Positions 8,762 to 17,588 of a stretch of 64,000 nt of DNA are shown piece by piece. The stretch's first letter is position 1. Every line of letters starts with the position of its first letter. The DNA comes from Acinetobacter silvestris (GTDB taxonomy: Bacteria; Pseudomonadota; Gammaproteobacteria; Pseudomonadales; Moraxellaceae): positions 104,366 to 168,365 of the forward strand of contig NZ_NEGB01000007.1 in assembly GCF_002135235.1 (NCBI RefSeq), read 5' to 3'. The notes below the pieces were generated by a model that saw only the letters and a program-made list of their open reading frames with translations, was not told the origin of the DNA and did no database searches. Both the position numbers and the translations under genes were made by a program.

Positions 8762-10126
8762 ATGTCAACTACTGTGATCATTCTTGCTGCAGGTAAAGGC
8801 ACCCGAATGCGTTCTAATCTGCCAAAGGTGTTACAGCCTTTAGCAGGATGCCCCCTGCTTGGTCATGTGATTGAAACAGCAAAAAAATTACACGCGAAAA
8901 ATATTATTACGATTTTTGGTCATGGTGGTCATCTCGTTCAAGAAAGGTTCAACCATGAGAATATCCAATGGGTAGAACAAACTGAACAACTGGGTACTGG
9001 TCATGCAGTTAAAGTAACTTTGCCGGTCTTGCCCCAAGATGGTATCTCTTTAATTTTATCTGGTGATGTGCCTTGCGTCCAACAAAGTACCTTGCAACGC
9101 CTGCTTGATGTTTCGACAGAAACTGGAATTGGATTGGTGACATTAACCTTAGAAGATTCGACTGGATATGGTCGTATTGTGCGTAAGGATGGTAAAATTC
9201 AAGCCATTGTTGAACATAAAGATGCTTCTGAACAACAGCGCCAAATTAAAGAAATTAATACCGGTATTTACTGTGTTAGCAATGCTAAATTACATGAATG
9301 GCTGCCTAAACTCAGTAATGATAATGCGCAAGGCGAATATTATTTAACCGATATTGTTGCTATGGCACTGGCTGATGGAATGGAAATCGCTTCGATTCAA
9401 CCTGAACTTGCCTTTGAAGTTGAAGGCATCAATGATCGTATTCAATTAGCTGCACTAGAACGTGAATTCCAAGCCTATCAAGCCAAACAATTGATGCAGC
9501 AAGGGGTACATTTAATTGACCCTGCTCGCTTTGACTTGCGTGGACAGCTTAGCGTAGGTACTGATGTCCGCATTGACATCAACGTGATTATTGAAGGGAA
9601 TTGTAGCTTCGGTGATCACGTTGAAATCGGTGCAGGTTGTATCATTAAAAATACGCACATTGCAGCGGGCACAAAAGTTCAACCCTATAGTATTTTCGAC
9701 AATGCTATTGTAGGCAATAATGTTCAGATTGGACCATTTGCTCGCTTAAGACCTGGGGCAAAACTTGCCAATGAAGTACATATTGGTAACTTTGTCGAAG
9801 TCAAAAATACCAGTATTGGTCAAGGCTCTAAAGCCAACCATTTTGCCTACTTAGGTGATGCTGAAATTGGTGCAGAATCGAACATCGGTGCAGGTACCAT
9901 CACCTGTAATTATGATGGTGCCAATAAACATAAAACCATCATTGGTGATCAGGCCTTCATAGGTACCAATAACTCTTTGGTTGCGCCAGTCAAAATTGGT
10001 CATGGAGCAACCACTGGTGCGGGCTCAGTCATCACCCATGATGTCGCAGACAACTGCTTGGCTTTTGAACGTGCTAAACAAATTTCTAAAGAAAATTATC
10101 AACGTCCCCAAAAGGTCACGAAATAA
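8762..10126 (+). CDS. glmU: Bifunctional UDP-GlcNAc pyrophosphorylase / GlcN-1-P acetyltransferase
   Basis: Makes UDP-N-acetylglucosamine for peptidoglycan and lipopolysaccharide. The N-terminal uridyltransferase has [18 protein letters not shown] at about residues 8-25, plus LSGDVPC and EINTGIY. The C-terminal half is a left-handed beta helix of hexapeptide repeats, with the acetyltransferase signature [10 protein letters not shown] and [11 protein letters not shown]. The 454-residue length is normal. Only 12 bp separate it from glmS, its pathway partner. Confidence 0.97.
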   Translation: MSTTVIILAAGKGTRMRSNLPKVLQPLAGCPLLGHVIETAKKLHAKNIITIFGHGGHLVQERFNHENIQWVEQTEQLGTGHAVKVTLPVLPQDGISLILSGDVPCVQQSTLQRLLDVSTETGIGLVTLTLEDSTGYGRIVRKDGKIQAIVEHKDASEQQRQIKEINTGIYCVSNAKLHEWLPKLSNDNAQGEYYLTDIVAMALADGMEIASIQPELAFEVEGINDRIQLAALEREFQAYQAKQLMQQGVHLIDPARFDLRGQLSVGTDVRIDINVIIEGNCSFGDHVEIGAGCIIKNTHIAAGTKVQPYSIFDNAIVGNNVQIGPFARLRPGAKLANEVHIGNFVEVKNTSIGQGSKANHFAYLGDAEIGAESNIGAGTITCNYDGANKHKTIIGDQAFIGTNNSLVAPVKIGHGATTGAGSVITHDVADNCLAFERAKQISKENYQRPQKVTK

Positions 10127-10138
10127 GAGGATATAACG

Positions 10139-11977
10139 ATGTGCGGTATTGTTGGTGGCGTTGCTGAACGTAGCATTACAAATATTTTAATTGAAGGTCT
10201 AAAACGCCTTGAGTATCGTGGTTACGACTCAGCGGGTGTTGCATTGGTTGACCAATGTCAAATTTTACGTGAACGTCGTGTTGGTAAAGTTGCCAATTTA
10301 GAACAAGCCGTAAATGAGTCGAATATTCAAGGCTCATTAGGGATTGCACATACGCGTTGGGCGACACATGGTAAACCGACAGAAAATAATGCGCATCCGC
10401 ATATTTCTGACACAGTTGCTGTGGTACATAACGGAATTATTGAAAACTATCAAGAACTTAAAGATGACCTTGAAGCTTTAGGCTATGTGTTCACCTCACA
10501 AACAGATACTGAGGTGGTTGCTCATCTGATACATGATGCACTGAAATCAACCCCTGATTTACTCAAAGCTGTTACTCAAATTGTTCCACAATTAAAAGGC
10601 GCTTATGCGCTCGGAATTGTGCATACCGATCATCCCAATGAACTGATTGCAGTGCGTGAAGGCTCTCCTTTGGTGATTGGTGTCGGCATTGGTGAAAACT
10701 TTATCAGCTCTGACCAATTAGCACTATTACCAGTGACCAACCGTTTTATTTACCTTGAAGAAGGCGATATTGTTCGTTTAACACGTGAAAGCATTGAAAT
10801 CTTTGTGGATGATCAATTGATTGATCGCCCAGTTAAAGAATTGGATGCAACCGTGAGTAATGCGTCTAAGGGTGAATATAAACATTACATGCTCAAAGAA
10901 ATTTATGAGCAACCTGAAGCAATTCAACAAACCATTTCCCAAGCATTGAATGGTAATGCTTTGCGTGATGATTTCTTACAGCATGCCGAAGTTGATTTTA
11001 AAAATATTCAACAAGTGCAAATTATTGCTTGTGGTACCAGTTACCATGCGGGAATGATTGCCAAATATTGGTTTGAACAACTGATCGACCTGCCTTGCCA
11101 AGTCGAAATTGCCAGTGAATTCCGTTATCGCTCGCCAGTGATTGTGGGCAATACCTTGTATGTCTGTATTTCTCAATCGGGTGAAACGGCTGATACTTTA
11201 GCGGCATTACGTGATACGCAAAAACGTGCCAAGGCGAAAAGTTTAAATATCACCACCATGACGATTTGTAACGTTGCAACATCTTCAATGGTGCGTGAAA
11301 CCAATCATCATTTGCTGACACTTGCAGGTCCTGAAATTGGTGTTGCCTCAACCAAAGCATTTACCACTCAACTTGCAGCCTTAATGTTGTTGATCCTGAA
11401 AATTGGTCAAATTAAACAGACGATGCCTGTTGAAAAAATTGCTGAAATTACCGCTGAACTTTGGCATATTCCTAAAGTCATTTTAGATACCTTACAAAAT
11501 GACAAAGAAATTTTGCGCTTATCTGATTTATTTAAAGAAAAACAACACTGCTTATTCTTAGGTCGTGGTACACAGTTCCCTATTGCACTAGAAGGTGCAT
11601 TAAAACTGAAAGAAATTTCATATATTCATGCTGAGGGCTATGCTGCGGGTGAGCTCAAACATGGGCCTTTAGCCTTAGTTGATCATGATATGCCTGTGGT
11701 TATTTTGGCACCGCAAGATGACATGCTCGATAAATTAAAATCGAATATGGAAGAAGTTCAAGCACGCGGTGGTGAACTATTTGTCTTTGCGGATGAAAAT
11801 AGCGGGATTAAAAATAAAGATCGTCAACACGTGGTTAATGTACCAACCATCAGTTCACTGTTAGCCCCTATTGTATACAGCATCCCAGTACAATTGCTGT
11901 CTTACCATGTAGCGGTATTACGTGGTACAGATGTCGACCAACCGCGTAATTTGGCAAAATCCGTTACTGTTGAATAA
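10139..11977 (+). CDS. glmS: Glutamine-fructose-6-phosphate aminotransferase
   Basis: First committed step of amino-sugar synthesis. MCGIVGG places the nucleophile Cys2 of the glutaminase domain. THNGIIENY-type and TDTE motifs follow, then two SIS domains with ACGTSYHAGM and SQSGETADT, and the C-terminal DQPRNLAKSVTVE tail. 612 residues, normal length. The last 40 bases encode the conserved C-terminus that TnsD proteins read as the Tn7 attachment signal, and a Tn7-like element sits 25 bp past the stop codon. Confidence 0.98.
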   Translation: MCGIVGGVAERSITNILIEGLKRLEYRGYDSAGVALVDQCQILRERRVGKVANLEQAVNESNIQGSLGIAHTRWATHGKPTENNAHPHISDTVAVVHNGIIENYQELKDDLEALGYVFTSQTDTEVVAHLIHDALKSTPDLLKAVTQIVPQLKGAYALGIVHTDHPNELIAVREGSPLVIGVGIGENFISSDQLALLPVTNRFIYLEEGDIVRLTRESIEIFVDDQLIDRPVKELDATVSNASKGEYKHYMLKEIYEQPEAIQQTISQALNGNALRDDFLQHAEVDFKNIQQVQIIACGTSYHAGMIAKYWFEQLIDLPCQVEIASEFRYRSPVIVGNTLYVCISQSGETADTLAALRDTQKRAKAKSLNITTMTICNVATSSMVRETNHHLLTLAGPEIGVASTKAFTTQLAALMLLILKIGQIKQTMPVEKIAEITAELWHIPKVILDTLQNDKEILRLSDLFKEKQHCLFLGRGTQFPIALEGALKLKEISYIHAEGYAAGELKHGPLALVDHDMPVVILAPQDDMLDKLKSNMEEVQARGGELFVFADENSGIKNKDRQHVVNVPTISSLLAPIVYSIPVQLLSYHVAVLRGTDVDQPRNLAKSVTVE

Positions 11978-12002
11978 TATTTTAAAATATATCGTTCGAT
12001 AT
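11936..12002 (+). other. attTn7 (TnsD recognition region and insertion point)
   Basis: In Tn7 biology, TnsD binds the conserved end of glmS and directs insertion about 25 bp past the stop. Here the glmS stop is at 11975-11977, exactly 25 bases follow, and the transposon terminus TGT begins at 12003. The recognition role is established for the family; its use here is shown by the insertion itself. Confidence 0.85.
11998..12002. repeat. Target site duplication, left copy (GATAT)
   Basis: GATAT directly precedes the transposon terminus TGTAAGCAGA. The same five bases directly follow the other terminus at 17454-17458. A 5-bp duplication is the Tn7 hallmark. Confidence 0.9.
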
Positions 12003-12069
12003 TGTAAGCAGACAATAAAGTGTCATACCAAACAATATAGTTTCATACTGAACAAAAAAGTATCACACT
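12003..12069 (+). repeat. Tn7-like right end with three TnsB-type sites
   Basis: Terminus TGTAAGCAGA, then three 18-bp sites starting at 12012 (ACAATAAAGTGTCATACC), 12032 (ACAATATAGTTTCATACT) and 12052 (ACAAAAAAGTATCACACT). They lie in exact 20-bp register. Tn7's right end has the same layout of abutting TnsB sites. Confidence 0.88.
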
Positions 12070-12088
12070 ATATTGTTTATATTATAAG

Positions 12089-12132
12089 CACCTGTTATGC
12101 TCATTTTAAATGAACACAACAGGTGTTTTTTT
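12089..12132 (+). promoter_or_regulatory. Hairpin plus T run directly before tnsA
   Basis: CACCTGTT (12089-12096) pairs with AACAGGTG (12118-12125), with an inner CATTT/AAATG stem. A run of seven T follows and ends at the tnsA ATG. It looks like an intrinsic terminator, and the only good ribosome-binding motif (AGGTG, 12121-12125) is inside its 3' arm. So it could limit tnsA expression by termination or by hiding the binding site. The older remnant downstream has an equivalent hairpin. Confidence 0.6.
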
Positions 12133-12939
12133 ATGCTTTCAATCATACAACAACAAAAATGGATCAAAGATGGTCGAGGTCGAGGCGAGCTATCTTCATA
12201 CAAACCTTGGCTTACTGTTCGTGACCTAGCTTCACGAGGTCGCTCCCATCGGATATATGGACATAAAACAAAACGAACTCATCACTTACTCTCAGATTTA
12301 GAGCTGGCTATTTTTTTAATTTTGGAATGGAATCCATTGATTCAGGATATTCGGGAACAATTTCCTCTCCGAATAGAACAAACAGAAGAAATTGCTCAAG
12401 CTGCATCTATTACTCATCCTACTATCAGGGGAGTAAAACAGATAATGAGTACAGATTTTTATATTCTTAGTTCTGATGCTCAAAAACCTAGATTTGCTAT
12501 ACAGGCCAAATATCAAAAAGATATTGAAGATACTCGAACAATTGAGAAACTAGAACTTGAGCGTAGATATTGGCAAAGTCGGGGGATTCCTTGGCAAATC
12601 ATTACTGAACAGGAAATTCCCAAAATCGTTTTTAACAATATTAAATGGCTCTACCCTGTCATAAAAGAAGAAGATCATATTCAGCTATACGATAATATTG
12701 AATTCTATGTACAACAATTCCGTAAACACCCTAATTTATCTTTAATTCATTTAGCTAAAAAAATAGATTTATCTTATGACCTAGAAATAGGCACATCCTT
12801 GTCAGAATTACGTGTGTTATTTGCCCAACGGTATTTTAAGTTTGATTTAAACCTAAATTATAAAGATCTAAAATTTACCAATATCCAACTTGGTGATATG
12901 ACAACATGGGAGGAGGTTCACCATGTTGCAAATCAATGA
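12133..12939 (+). CDS. tnsA: Tn7-like transposase endonuclease subunit TnsA
   Basis: Cuts the 5' strand at each transposon end, so that with TnsB the element is excised by double-strand breaks. 268 residues from ATG 12133; an in-frame ATG at 12097 lies inside the hairpin and is unlikely. The restriction-enzyme-like catalytic triad is E57, D108 (STDFY) and K126 (QAKY). Its spacing of 51 and 18 residues equals that of Tn7 TnsA (E63, D114, K132). GRGRGELSSYKPWLTV and EWNPLIQDIREQFPL are family blocks. The stop overlaps the tnsB start by 17 bases. Looks intact. Confidence 0.93.
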   Translation: MLSIIQQQKWIKDGRGRGELSSYKPWLTVRDLASRGRSHRIYGHKTKRTHHLLSDLELAIFLILEWNPLIQDIREQFPLRIEQTEEIAQAASITHPTIRGVKQIMSTDFYILSSDAQKPRFAIQAKYQKDIEDTRTIEKLELERRYWQSRGIPWQIITEQEIPKIVFNNIKWLYPVIKEEDHIQLYDNIEFYVQQFRKHPNLSLIHLAKKIDLSYDLEIGTSLSELRVLFAQRYFKFDLNLNYKDLKFTNIQLGDMTTWEEVHHVANQ

Positions 12940-14146
12940 TGTATATCTGGATCAAGATCAATATTTTAGGATTCTCAGCATCTTACCTGAGCATATTGTT
13001 TGGATTGAAATTAATAATATAAAAAACTTTCCTACTGTCATCAGTAAAAATGAATTATTTCAGGCTATTGAATCATTTGAAACATTCCGTGTTGATGATC
13101 CATTTCAAGATATCGTTTTAATGCAGCCTCTTGAAGGATCAATAACTCAAATAAAGAGAGATGAAAACTATAATCTTATCAAACCTATAATAGATCATGA
13201 ACAATTTTATATTCCTCATGTTCGATCTTCCCTTATTAATGAAATTATCAAAAATCAGAAATCGACGAAACAAACTCTTTACCGATTACTTAAATAATAC
13301 TGGCAAAGAGGACAAACACCGAATGCTTTAATTCCGAATTATCATAATTCTGGTGCAAAAGGAAATAAGAGGGTTTCGAACCAAAAACTAGGGCGAAAAC
13401 GAATACTTAAAGAAGGTATAGGTGCTGTTATTACAGCAGAAATTGAACGTTTATTTCATATCACTATTAGTAAATATTTGTTATCTGATAAAAAACATAC
13501 GTTGAAATATGGACACAGAGAATTTAAAAAATTATATCGTTCACTTCATCCTGAAACACCAGAAACTGAACTTCCTACATTACGTCAATTTCAGTATTTT
13601 TATCATCGAGAATACAGTGAAGTCATTCGTCTTCAGAAGCGTTCCAACGAAATTGAATATGCCAAAGACTTGGCACAACTACATTCCACAGTAAACACAC
13701 AAGTGCTCGGCCCAGGTTCAAGATACGAAGTCGATGCCATAATTGCAGATATTTATTTAGTTTCTAACTTTGATCGGGATCGTATTATTGGGCGACCAAT
13801 TCTTTACTTTGTGATAGATGTCTTCAGCCGCATGATTACTGGTTTATATATTGGTTTAGAGAATGCCTCTTACCAAACAAGTATGAGAGCACTTTACTGT
13901 GCTTTTACAGATAAAGTTACTTTATGTAAAAAATTTGGTATAGACATTAGATCTGAAAATTGGCCATGTGTTGGATTACCTGATGCAATTTTGGCTGATC
14001 GAGGAGAATTATTTGGTCATCAAGTTGAAAATTTAGAAAAAAGTTTTGCGATTCGACTTGAAAATACGCCTCCATATCGAGGTGATTTAAAACCTATTGT
14101 TGAAAGCCGATTCAAATTAATACAAGCTCAATTTACCCCAGATTGA
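12923..14146 (+). pseudogene. tnsB: tnsB transposase, nonsense mutation and 3' truncation
   Basis: DDE transposase that joins Tn7 ends to the target. One reading frame runs from ATG 12923 to 14146, broken only by TAA at 13295-13297 (codon 125), within RLLK-stop-YWQRGQTPNALIPNY. Downstream, the catalytic residues remain: D271 (RYEVDA), D359 (ILADRG) and E394 (PIVESRF). Their spacings of 88 and 35 match Tn7 TnsB (D273, D361, E396). Homology ends near codon 403, about 300 residues short of Tn7 TnsB, followed by a stop in the joined sequence. The N-terminal and catalytic fragments are separately open, but no functional transposase is expected. Confidence 0.9.
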
Positions 14147-14240
14147 ATTAGCACGCGTTCTTTTCTTTCATAATGCCTATTTATCAAGGAACTGTATTGA
14201 TCAAGGTATCTTAGCAAGAGAGTTTTTTGTTGATCCTAAT
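14138..14240 (+). other. Open stretch joining tnsB remnant to hsdR
   Basis: In frame with hsdR but before its first ATG, about 34 codons read PQIELARVLFFHNAYL through AREFFVDPN without a stop. It does not look like TnsB or the usual HsdR N-terminus. It may be a scrap of a deleted tns or cargo gene captured at the deletion junction. I cannot identify it. Confidence 0.4.
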
Positions 14241-17216
14241 ATGGCACTGTTCATTAACGCCAATAAGTCGATCACCTTACAAGGCGTTAAGCTTTATTTA
14301 TTTTATACTAGTGACAGTGTGATTCACGGCAATGCATTGTTCGATGAAAATATTTTCTCTGTGGTACAAGAGCTACCTTATAAGTTCAACTTTCAAGGCA
14401 CACAAATCTTTTCATTCCGTCCTGATCTTGTACTATTTTTGAATGGCATTTATCTCGGCTATAGCGAATTAAAAAGTAACTACACCAGCCAGAACGCTAG
14501 AAAGAATGGACGCGGAAAGGTATTGAAGGATTACTTTGAAGCAGTAAAGGTATATCACCAATACATAGACAGCAATGCCATGCTGAGTGATAAAGAAAAA
14601 CAGTATGTTCGCAAAGATTTTCTCAAAATTTTTGAGAATGCTATTCACATCACCACTACAGATATTGGCGAAACCTATGTGATTCGTACCATTGCTGATT
14701 ATTTTGATGAGGTATTAGCCACCTGTCGTGAAGGTAAATTTGATCGTGAAGAAATAGAAAAAAAAGCACAGAGCGTATTTAAGCTATATCCTCTGCTTAA
14801 CCTAGATGCCGAAAAGAAAGACAAGCTCAAAGAGCTATTTGCCGCATTATATGGCAGGCTGATGATTGAGAAAGAAATCCTGTATTACAACTTTATTGAA
14901 CGGGATGTTTATGTCAACAAAGGTGTGAAGGAAGTTAAAAATGAGCAAGGTCATTTAATTTCACCACGACCAAAACAGAAATTTGGCACCGACAAAATCA
15001 TGGCCAAGATCGATGAGCTTTTAGCACATGAGCAAGAGCCTGAATATTTTGAGAAGTTGTTGGAAAAACAGTTAGTTGGCGTTTCTGAGACCAAGAAAAA
15101 TGAATTGTTGGAAAAGCGCAGGGCTTATTCTAATAACAAAAATGTGTATTCACTTTTAATGCAATATGCCGCTGGATTTGGAAAGTCTAACATCATCGGC
15201 TGGTCTGCCCTACAATTAAAGGATTTGCGTCGCCCCAATAGTGATGGCAAACCACAATACGTGTACGATAAAATCATGATAGTGGTGGATCGACTGCAAC
15301 TGCGTAGTCAGATAGATTCTCTTATGCTCAACATGAACATCGATAAGCGTATGGTGATCGAGGCAACCAATAAAAAAACTTTTCAAGAAGCATTGGCATC
15401 TGACACTCGTTTGGTGATTGTTAATTTACAAAAATTTGGTGCAGTCCGTGAAATGCTTGATGCTGAAGTACTGAAAAAACTCACAGGTATGCGTATTGTT
15501 TTCTTGATAGATGAAATCCATCGCTCAAACAGTGGCGAACAGCATGAAGATATGGTAAGTATTTTTGATGAACTACAAAGCCCATTTGATGGCGTCACCT
15601 ACACAGAACAAGCTACCAAGAAGAACCTGGTTATTGGCTTTACTGCCACGCCAGACGACCATACTCTAGCTCGATTTGGAGAGTTTAGCGGCTATGCCGA
15701 AAGTGAAAAACTATGGCGCCCGTTTGACAGCTATACGATGAAAGAAGCGATTGAAGATGGCTTTATTTTGAATCCGCTTAAAAATATTGTGCCTGTTGCA
15801 TCTAAAATGTTATTTGATTTACCTACGAATCCACTTGAAGGTTTTACCCAGAAGGAATACAAGGACGCACAGAAAAAGCAGATCTATGAAAACCGTGATC
15901 GAATTGAAGCTATTGCCAAGTATATTGCTGACCTATTAGTTAAAGATGTTTATCGACAGATACGAGGCACTGGCAAAGCGATGTTGGCAGTTCATTCCAT
16001 TAAGGCAGCCATTGCCTACCAAGATGCTGTGACAAGGCACTTTAATGATTTAGTAAAAGAACCTAAGTACGAGAAATACGCAGATGCACCCATTCATGTG
16101 GTGTATTCCAGTAACCAAGATGAACAAAGTGCGACTGGACTGAATGGCGGTTTAACAGAAGAGAAAGTTCTGGAGAGTTTTGCACTCAGTAAAAATGGCT
16201 TAATGATTGTTGTCGCCAAATTACAAACTGGCTTCGATGAAAAAAAGTTACACACCTTATTTTTAGACAAAGAGATAAAAGGCATCAGCGCCATTCAAAC
16301 TATTTCTCGCGTAAATCGTACCACCAAATACAAGAACGATTGCAAGATCGTTGATTTTTCTTATAACAATGTGAATGTACAAAACATTAAAGATGCTTTC
16401 GAGCATTTCTCTGATGTGGTGGTAAGTGACTTTGATCCATTTGGTGATAAAAAAATATTAGATATATTGCTGATTGAATTGAATAAATCAGATACCTACG
16501 ATAAATTTTTTGCTGTATTTATGACAATTTATAAAGACACTACCAAGCGCGATCAACCTGAGAGCTATCTAGATTTTGAAAGTAGCCTGAAAAAATACAT
16601 CGATGCCAACCCGCAACGCACTGCTGATATCAAAGCCAAAGCAGCGCAGTACTTCACCATTCTTAACCGCATTGAATTCGTAATTCAGTTAAATACAAAG
16701 TACAGCGAACCAAGCTTTTTACTCTTCTGGCGTAAGTTCAATATGCTCTATAACATGCTGCATAGAAGCGACGATATCAAAGATCCAATCGAAGTGTATT
16801 TTGACAACCAAATTGGCATTATTGAAGTCGTTGCCGAAGAGTCGAAAAATAAGAAGAAAAAAACCACAACAGTTGCTGAAGGTATACCACCAGGCCCTGG
16901 AGGCCAATTTGATATTCTAGCCATCATTGCCGCACGTAATGAGCAAGAAGCAAAAACAGGAACATTGATCAAGGACTTCGAAACCAAGATTGTTGATTTC
17001 TTCCATTACGTACATGGGTCCAGTGAGGGCGAACGATTAATCATCAAAATGAAGTCGCATGTTTCTGAAAATGAAATTTATGATGATTTTTCAAAAATTT
17101 ATCGCCGATATCGTGCACTCTATCGCTCTAAAGTAGGTGACTATTTTTTCAAAGAAACTGAGGATCTAGTTGACAAACTTTGTGATGACTTTGAGATTAA
17201 ACTTAAGGCTAATTAA
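14241..17216 (+). CDS. hsdR: Type I restriction subunit R (orphan, probably 5'-truncated)
   Basis: Motor and nuclease subunit of a type I restriction system. The PD-(D/E)xK nuclease motif is at D62 and E76-L-K78 (RPDLVLFLNG, then SELKS). Superfamily 2 helicase motifs follow: AAGFGKS near 310-316, LIDEIHRS near 421, FTATP near 465 and ISAIQTISRVNRTTK near 680. At 991 residues it is close to family size, but about 100 residues expected before the nuclease motif are missing. No ribosome-binding site precedes ATG 14241. No hsdM or hsdS is nearby, so restriction activity is doubtful unless partners exist elsewhere. Cargo of the Tn7-like element. Confidence 0.85.
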   Translation: MALFINANKSITLQGVKLYLFYTSDSVIHGNALFDENIFSVVQELPYKFNFQGTQIFSFRPDLVLFLNGIYLGYSELKSNYTSQNARKNGRGKVLKDYFEAVKVYHQYIDSNAMLSDKEKQYVRKDFLKIFENAIHITTTDIGETYVIRTIADYFDEVLATCREGKFDREEIEKKAQSVFKLYPLLNLDAEKKDKLKELFAALYGRLMIEKEILYYNFIERDVYVNKGVKEVKNEQGHLISPRPKQKFGTDKIMAKIDELLAHEQEPEYFEKLLEKQLVGVSETKKNELLEKRRAYSNNKNVYSLLMQYAAGFGKSNIIGWSALQLKDLRRPNSDGKPQYVYDKIMIVVDRLQLRSQIDSLMLNMNIDKRMVIEATNKKTFQEALASDTRLVIVNLQKFGAVREMLDAEVLKKLTGMRIVFLIDEIHRSNSGEQHEDMVSIFDELQSPFDGVTYTEQATKKNLVIGFTATPDDHTLARFGEFSGYAESEKLWRPFDSYTMKEAIEDGFILNPLKNIVPVASKMLFDLPTNPLEGFTQKEYKDAQKKQIYENRDRIEAIAKYIADLLVKDVYRQIRGTGKAMLAVHSIKAAIAYQDAVTRHFNDLVKEPKYEKYADAPIHVVYSSNQDEQSATGLNGGLTEEKVLESFALSKNGLMIVVAKLQTGFDEKKLHTLFLDKEIKGISAIQTISRVNRTTKYKNDCKIVDFSYNNVNVQNIKDAFEHFSDVVVSDFDPFGDKKILDILLIELNKSDTYDKFFAVFMTIYKDTTKRDQPESYLDFESSLKKYIDANPQRTADIKAKAAQYFTILNRIEFVIQLNTKYSEPSFLLFWRKFNMLYNMLHRSDDIKDPIEVYFDNQIGIIEVVAEESKNKKKKTTTVAEGIPPGPGGQFDILAIIAARNEQEAKTGTLIKDFETKIVDFFHYVHGSSEGERLIIKMKSHVSENEIYDDFSKIYRRYRALYRSKVGDYFFKETEDLVDKLCDDFEIKLKAN

Positions 17217-17303
17217 ATATTTCACTATATTATTCAAAATAAATTATAGAACGACATCAAAATATTCGTTTCTATAATTTAGATGATAATATTTATTAGT
17301 TTT

Positions 17304-17453
17304 AGTATGAAACTTTATTGTATATGTTCTTATGAGGCTAATAAAAATTTTATATTTAGTATGAAACTTCATTGTATTATTGAATTTTATTTTAATAATA
17401 TAAAACAATATCTTATAAAAAAGGCTGGTATGAAACTTTATTGTTTTCTTACA
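17304..17453 (-). repeat. Tn7-like left end with three spaced TnsB-type sites
   Basis: Three copies of the site in inverted orientation: 17304-17321 (AGTATGAAACTTTATTGT), 17358-17375 (one mismatch) and 17427-17444. Spacings are 54 and 69 bp. The terminus TTCTTACA ends at 17453 and mirrors the TGTAAG of the other end. Widely spaced sites are typical of the Tn7 left end. Confidence 0.88.
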
Positions 17454-17458
17454 GATAT
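17454..17458. repeat. Target site duplication, right copy (GATAT)
   Basis: Directly follows the left terminus and matches the five bases before the right terminus at 11998-12002. Confidence 0.9.
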
Positions 17459-17459
17459 G

Positions 17460-17526
17460 TGTATGAGAGTACTTTATTTCCATACTAAGTAATAAAGTCT
17501 CATACTGAGTAATAAAGTGTAATACT
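17460..17526 (+). repeat. Right end of an older Tn7-like element
   Basis: A 27-base terminal block starts TGTATGAGAG and ends CATACT, the same length as the block in the newer element. Then AATAAAGTCTCATACT (17491-17506) and AATAAAGTGTAATACT (17511-17526) follow. Site-like sequences begin at 17471, 17491 and 17511, again in 20-bp register. It lies immediately after the newer element's target duplication, in the same orientation, so it was the earlier occupant of attTn7. Confidence 0.75.
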
Positions 17527-17540
17527 GAATTGCTCAAAAA

Positions 17541-17588
17541 ATCCACACAATATATGCTCTAAAACAGCATGAATGTGTGGATTTTTTT
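17541..17588 (+). promoter_or_regulatory. Pre-tnsA hairpin of the older element
   Basis: ATCCACAC (17541-17548) pairs with GTGTGGAT (17575-17582), with an inner ATGCT/AGCAT stem. A T run leads directly into ATG at 17589. The architecture and the TTTTTTTATG junction are the same as in the newer element, but the stem sequence differs. Confidence 0.6.

Larger units (their letters stand above)
12003..17453. mobile_element. Tn7-like transposon, 5.45 kb, non-autonomous
   Basis: Bounded by inverted termini TGTAAG(C/A)A(G/A)ACAATAAAG and a GATAT target duplication, 25 bp downstream of glmS. The tnsA-bearing end faces glmS, as in Tn7. Contents: intact tnsA, tnsB with an internal stop and a truncated 3' end, and a large hsdR gene. 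tnsC, tnsD and tnsE are absent, as are hsdM and hsdS. Internal deletion between tnsB and hsdR probably removed them. The precise flanking duplication indicates that the ends have not recombined since insertion. Confidence 0.92.

Noticed and set aside
12097..12132. Earlier in-frame start for tnsA
   Set aside because: It lies in the loop region of the hairpin, lacks a ribosome-binding site and does not match the TnsA N-terminus.
17283..17492. 69-codon ORF in the left transposon end
   Set aside because: It is read through the TnsB-type repeats; composition follows the repeats and no family is visible.
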